From the NCBI GenBank assembly GCA_903841915.1, contig CAIMKO010000359.1:1-8074 (forward strand): 8,074 nucleotides of DNA, given 5' to 3'. Below, piece after piece: positions 6,662 to 8,074 of the stretch. The stretch is from an uncultured Chitinophagaceae bacterium. Lineage in GTDB: Bacteria; Bacteroidota; Bacteroidia; Chitinophagales; Chitinophagaceae. The notes under the pieces are model-generated. The model was given only the letters and a program-made list of their open reading frames with translations. It searched no databases and had not been told where the DNA came from. The translations under genes and the position numbers were made by a program. The number at the start of each line of letters is the position of its first letter. The first letter of the stretch is position 1.

Positions 6662-6678
6662 TCTCGCCAAAGGCGAGA
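6662..6678 (+). promoter_or_regulatory. Hairpin between the tRNA 5' copy and the GIY-YIG gene
   Basis: TCTCGCC (6662-6668) and GGCGAGA (6672-6678) form a perfect 7-bp stem with an AAA loop. It begins directly after the last duplicated tRNA base and is followed by CGCCCTG, which shares GCCCTG with the anticodon arm of the real tRNA. It would fold in the leader RNA 20 nt before the nuclease ATG. It may be an element boundary, a cleavage-blocking structure or a translation control; none of these is shown. Confidence 0.7.
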
Positions 6679-6698
6679 CGCCCTGCAAAAGTTCTTAA

Positions 6699-6971
6699 AT
6701 GTTGTTCTATACTTACATAATTGAAAATCCTTCGGGCATTTTTTATAAAGGAAGTACTTCTGACTATTTAAGAAGATTAGAGCAGCATAATGCTGGTTTG
6801 AGCAAGTATACAAGAGGTAAAGGGCCGTGGAAGCTTGTTTTTGTACAAATATTTCAAACCAGAAAAGAAGCCGAAGAGCAGGAAACAAAGTTGAAAAGAT
6901 GTAATAAAGAGTATTTGCATTGGCTAATTACGCAATCTGTAAATATCTTACATAAGAATTTGGATCGGTAG
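6699..6971 (+). CDS. Small GIY-YIG family nuclease inserted at tRNA-Asp
   Basis: This 90-residue protein is a stand-alone GIY-YIG domain of the UPF0213/UvrC-N-terminal-like type. The GIY half is FYTYIIEN (3-10), and the YIG half is the variant GIFYKGST (13-20). These are followed by Arg26, LEQHNAG (27-33) with His30, the SKYTRGKGPWKLVF strand region and the helix RKEAEEQETKLKR, whose Glu62 fits the catalytic metal-binding position. There is no separate DNA-binding domain. The ATG at 6699 follows a hairpin leader and a 5' copy of tRNA-Asp. The stop codon TAG (6969-6971) lies within the complete tRNA-Asp gene, so the last residues are encoded by tRNA sequence. It has no promoter of its own and should be expressed from the tRNA promoter. 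The family includes homing endonucleases and also chromosomal proteins of unknown role. Homing into tRNA-Asp is inferred from the context. Confidence 0.88.
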   Translation: MLFYTYIIENPSGIFYKGSTSDYLRRLEQHNAGLSKYTRGKGPWKLVFVQIFQTRKEAEEQETKLKRCNKEYLHWLITQSVNILHKNLDR

Positions 6972-7035
6972 TTCAGTTGGTTAGAATGCCGCCCTGTCAC
7001 GGCGGAGGTCGCGGGTTCGAGTCCCGTCCGGTCCG
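6962..7035 (+). tRNA. tRNA-Asp (anticodon GTC)
   Basis: This is a complete 74-nt cloverleaf. The acceptor GGATCGG pairs with CCGGTCC (one T-G pair), with discriminator G at 7035. The D-arm is GTTCAGTTGGTTAGAA. The anticodon stem is CCGCC/GGCGG with loop CTGTCAC, giving GTC for aspartate. The T-arm is GCGGG-TTCGAGT-CCCGT. CCA is not encoded. Its first 10 nt overlap the end of the GIY-YIG gene, and its own 5' flank has no promoter, so it probably depends on the promoter at 6566-6598 and on RNase P cleavage of a long precursor. Confidence 0.98.
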
Positions 7036-7058
7036 CTTGGTTCTTTTACCAAGATTTT

Positions 7059-7097
7059 AAATCCCTCACAATCCTTACTGTGAGGGATTTTTGTTTT
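7059..7097 (+). terminator. Rho-independent terminator after tRNA-Asp
   Basis: A perfect 12-bp stem (AAATCCCTCACA 7059-7070 with TGTGAGGGATTT 7079-7090) and an 8-nt loop are followed by TTGTTTT. It begins 23 nt after the tRNA. A smaller 6-bp hairpin (CTTGGT 7036-7041 with ACCAAG 7048-7053) lies between the two. Confidence 0.93.
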
Positions 7098-7126
7098 GTT
7101 ACCTTTCATAAACTTTCGTAATTTTT
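7095..7126 (+). promoter_or_regulatory. Candidate promoter of the integrase gene
   Basis: TTTG (7095-7098) is followed after 20 bp by TAATTTTT (7119-7126), one base from TAnnTTTG. The spacing is canonical. It lies just after the tRNA terminator and 48 bp before the integrase ATG. Confidence 0.5.
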
Positions 7127-7132
7127 CGCTAG

Positions 7133-7175
7133 AATGTTTCAACAGTGATTCAACAGAATCTAAAATGTTTCAACA
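7133..7175 (+). repeat. Direct repeats in the integrase leader
   Basis: AATGTTTCAACA occurs at 7133-7144 and 7164-7175, and TTCAACAG occurs at 7138-7145 and 7149-7156. The last copy runs into the integrase start codon. Such short repeats beside an integrase could be arm-type recombinase sites or an operator for autoregulation. Confidence 0.55.
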
Positions 7176-8074
7176 TGTCAGCTAAAGTATCCCTCAAATA
7201 TTACCTACTTACTACTCGTACTGAGATAGGCAGTCTTCCGATCTACTTACGTATAACAATAGATCGAAAGAAAGCAGAATTACACACCGGTTACAAGTGT
7301 ACAGTCAAAGAATGGAGCCAGGAAGAGCAATTAACCAAGGCCGACAATCTGATTAACCAGGAATTAAACAAAAAGAAGTCAAAAGTCTATGAGTTGATCT
7401 TAGACCTGGAGAAGAAAAACCGGCCAGTTTCAGCCGCAATCATCAAAGATTTGCTCTCAGGCAAGGAAAAGCTCAATATTGGCCTCCTAGCCTATTTCCA
7501 GAAACATATTGACGAGATCAAGATCAGAAATGAGATCAAGGCCATTTCAATGGCTAAATACAATCAGTCAATAAATAGCCTAAAGGAATTCATCCCGAAA
7601 CATTACAAGGCCCCGGAAATTAACCTTGACCAGGTTGACTATGATTTTATCAATTCCTACGACCTCTATTTAAGGGAAGAATATGACCTACATAAGAACA
7701 CAATTAATAAGTATCATTCCAGACTTAGGACAATACTTTTAAAAGCTCTTGCAGAAGGACATATATATAAGCAGCCTTATGCTAATTTCAAATTGAATAC
7801 TGTAAAGACAGATCGAGAATACTTAAGCCAGGAAGAACTTACTAAACTAATAAAGCATGATCTTTCTAATAATCAAAGCTTAGACCGAGTAAGAGACATA
7901 TTTATCTTTTCAGTTTATACCGGTCTAAGATTCCAGGATGCCCAAGATCTTACTATTGATAATTTAACTACTTATAAAAACAAACCCTCAATAAGATTCA
8001 TCCAGCAAAAAACTGGAAGGGCTATAGAAATACCTTTATTTCCTCAAGCTAAAAAAATCATTGATAAGTACAAG
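7175..8074 (+). CDS. Tyrosine recombinase / integrase, N-terminal 300 residues
   Basis: This gene starts at the ATG at 7175 and is open to the window edge, so exactly 300 codons are visible and the C-terminus is missing. Residues 5-95 resemble the arm-DNA-binding domain of Bacteroidota integrases (SLKYYLLTTRTEIGSLPIYL, LHTGYKCTVKEWSQEEQ). Residues about 100-200 are the SAM-like core-binding domain (LLAYFQKHI, MAKYNQSINSLKEFI, NTINKYHSRLRTILLKA). The catalytic domain begins near YLSQEEL (216-222) and contains FSVYTGLRFQDAQDLT with catalytic Arg252 and QQKTGR with Lys279. The HxxR motif and the tyrosine would follow outside the window. It cuts and joins DNA through a covalent tyrosine link, usually integrating an element at a tRNA 3' end. 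Its place 139 bp after tRNA-Asp, reading away from the tRNA, fits that role. Confidence 0.95.
   Translation, partial: MSAKVSLKYYLLTTRTEIGSLPIYLRITIDRKKAELHTGYKCTVKEWSQEEQLTKADNLINQELNKKKSKVYELILDLEKKNRPVSAAIIKDLLSGKEKLNIGLLAYFQKHIDEIKIRNEIKAISMAKYNQSINSLKEFIPKHYKAPEINLDQVDYDFINSYDLYLREEYDLHKNTINKYHSRLRTILLKALAEGHIYKQPYANFKLNTVKTDREYLSQEELTKLIKHDLSNNQSLDRVRDIFIFSVYTGLRFQDAQDLTIDNLTTYKNKPSIRFIQQKTGRAIEIPLFPQAKKIIDKYK

Noticed and set aside
6640..6698. A second functional tRNA at the 5' copy
   Set aside because: Only the first 22 nt match. There is no anticodon arm, T-arm or 3' acceptor strand.
6625..6888. Open frame on the minus strand opposite the GIY-YIG gene
   Set aside because: It is antisense to a gene with clear GIY-YIG motifs and would span the tRNA 5' copy and the hairpin; its translation has no recognisable domain.
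1..8074. CRISPR array
   Set aside because: No regularly spaced identical repeats with spacers were seen; the repeats present are pairs or short inverted units.

Overview
The window comes from a member of the Bacteroidota, most likely a Chitinophagales/Chitinophagaceae-type bacterium. Three things point there: a large DUF4954 protein, which is typical of this phylum; promoters of the form TTTG-N19-21-TAnnTTTG instead of the sigma70 type; and AT-rich leaders with no Shine-Dalgarno sequences. No genus can be named from the sequence alone.

Layout. The left edge holds the 3' end of glmS (1-435, +). After a short intergenic inverted repeat built from degenerate 7-base units comes a 738-residue DUF4954 left-handed beta-helix protein (579-2795, +). 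A 127-bp palindromic element (2804-2930) separates it from the convergent cmk (2938-3615, -). A compact toxin-antitoxin pair, DUF433 antitoxin plus DUF5615 PIN-like toxin (3777-4314, +), sits between cmk and dapA, and imperfect direct repeats flank it. Next are dapA with its terminator (4355-5268, -) and accA (5516-6508, -). These core genes cover amino-sugar, nucleotide, lysine/diaminopimelate and fatty-acid precursor synthesis. They do not form one pathway operon.

The right third is accessory DNA organised around one tRNA-Asp(GTC) gene. A canonical Bacteroidota promoter (6566-6598) is followed by a 22-nt copy of the 5' end of tRNA-Asp, a tight hairpin, and a 90-codon GIY-YIG nuclease gene. 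The stop codon of that gene lies inside the complete tRNA-Asp gene (6962-7035). Removing exactly 322 bp between the two 22-nt copies would put the intact tRNA back behind the promoter, so the nuclease unit looks like a compact mobile insertion that duplicates the tRNA 5' end. On the 3' side of the same tRNA, after a strong terminator, begins a tyrosine recombinase gene (7175 to the window edge). It suggests a separate integrative element using the same tRNA. The tRNA-Asp/GIY-YIG arrangement is the most interesting signal in the window.
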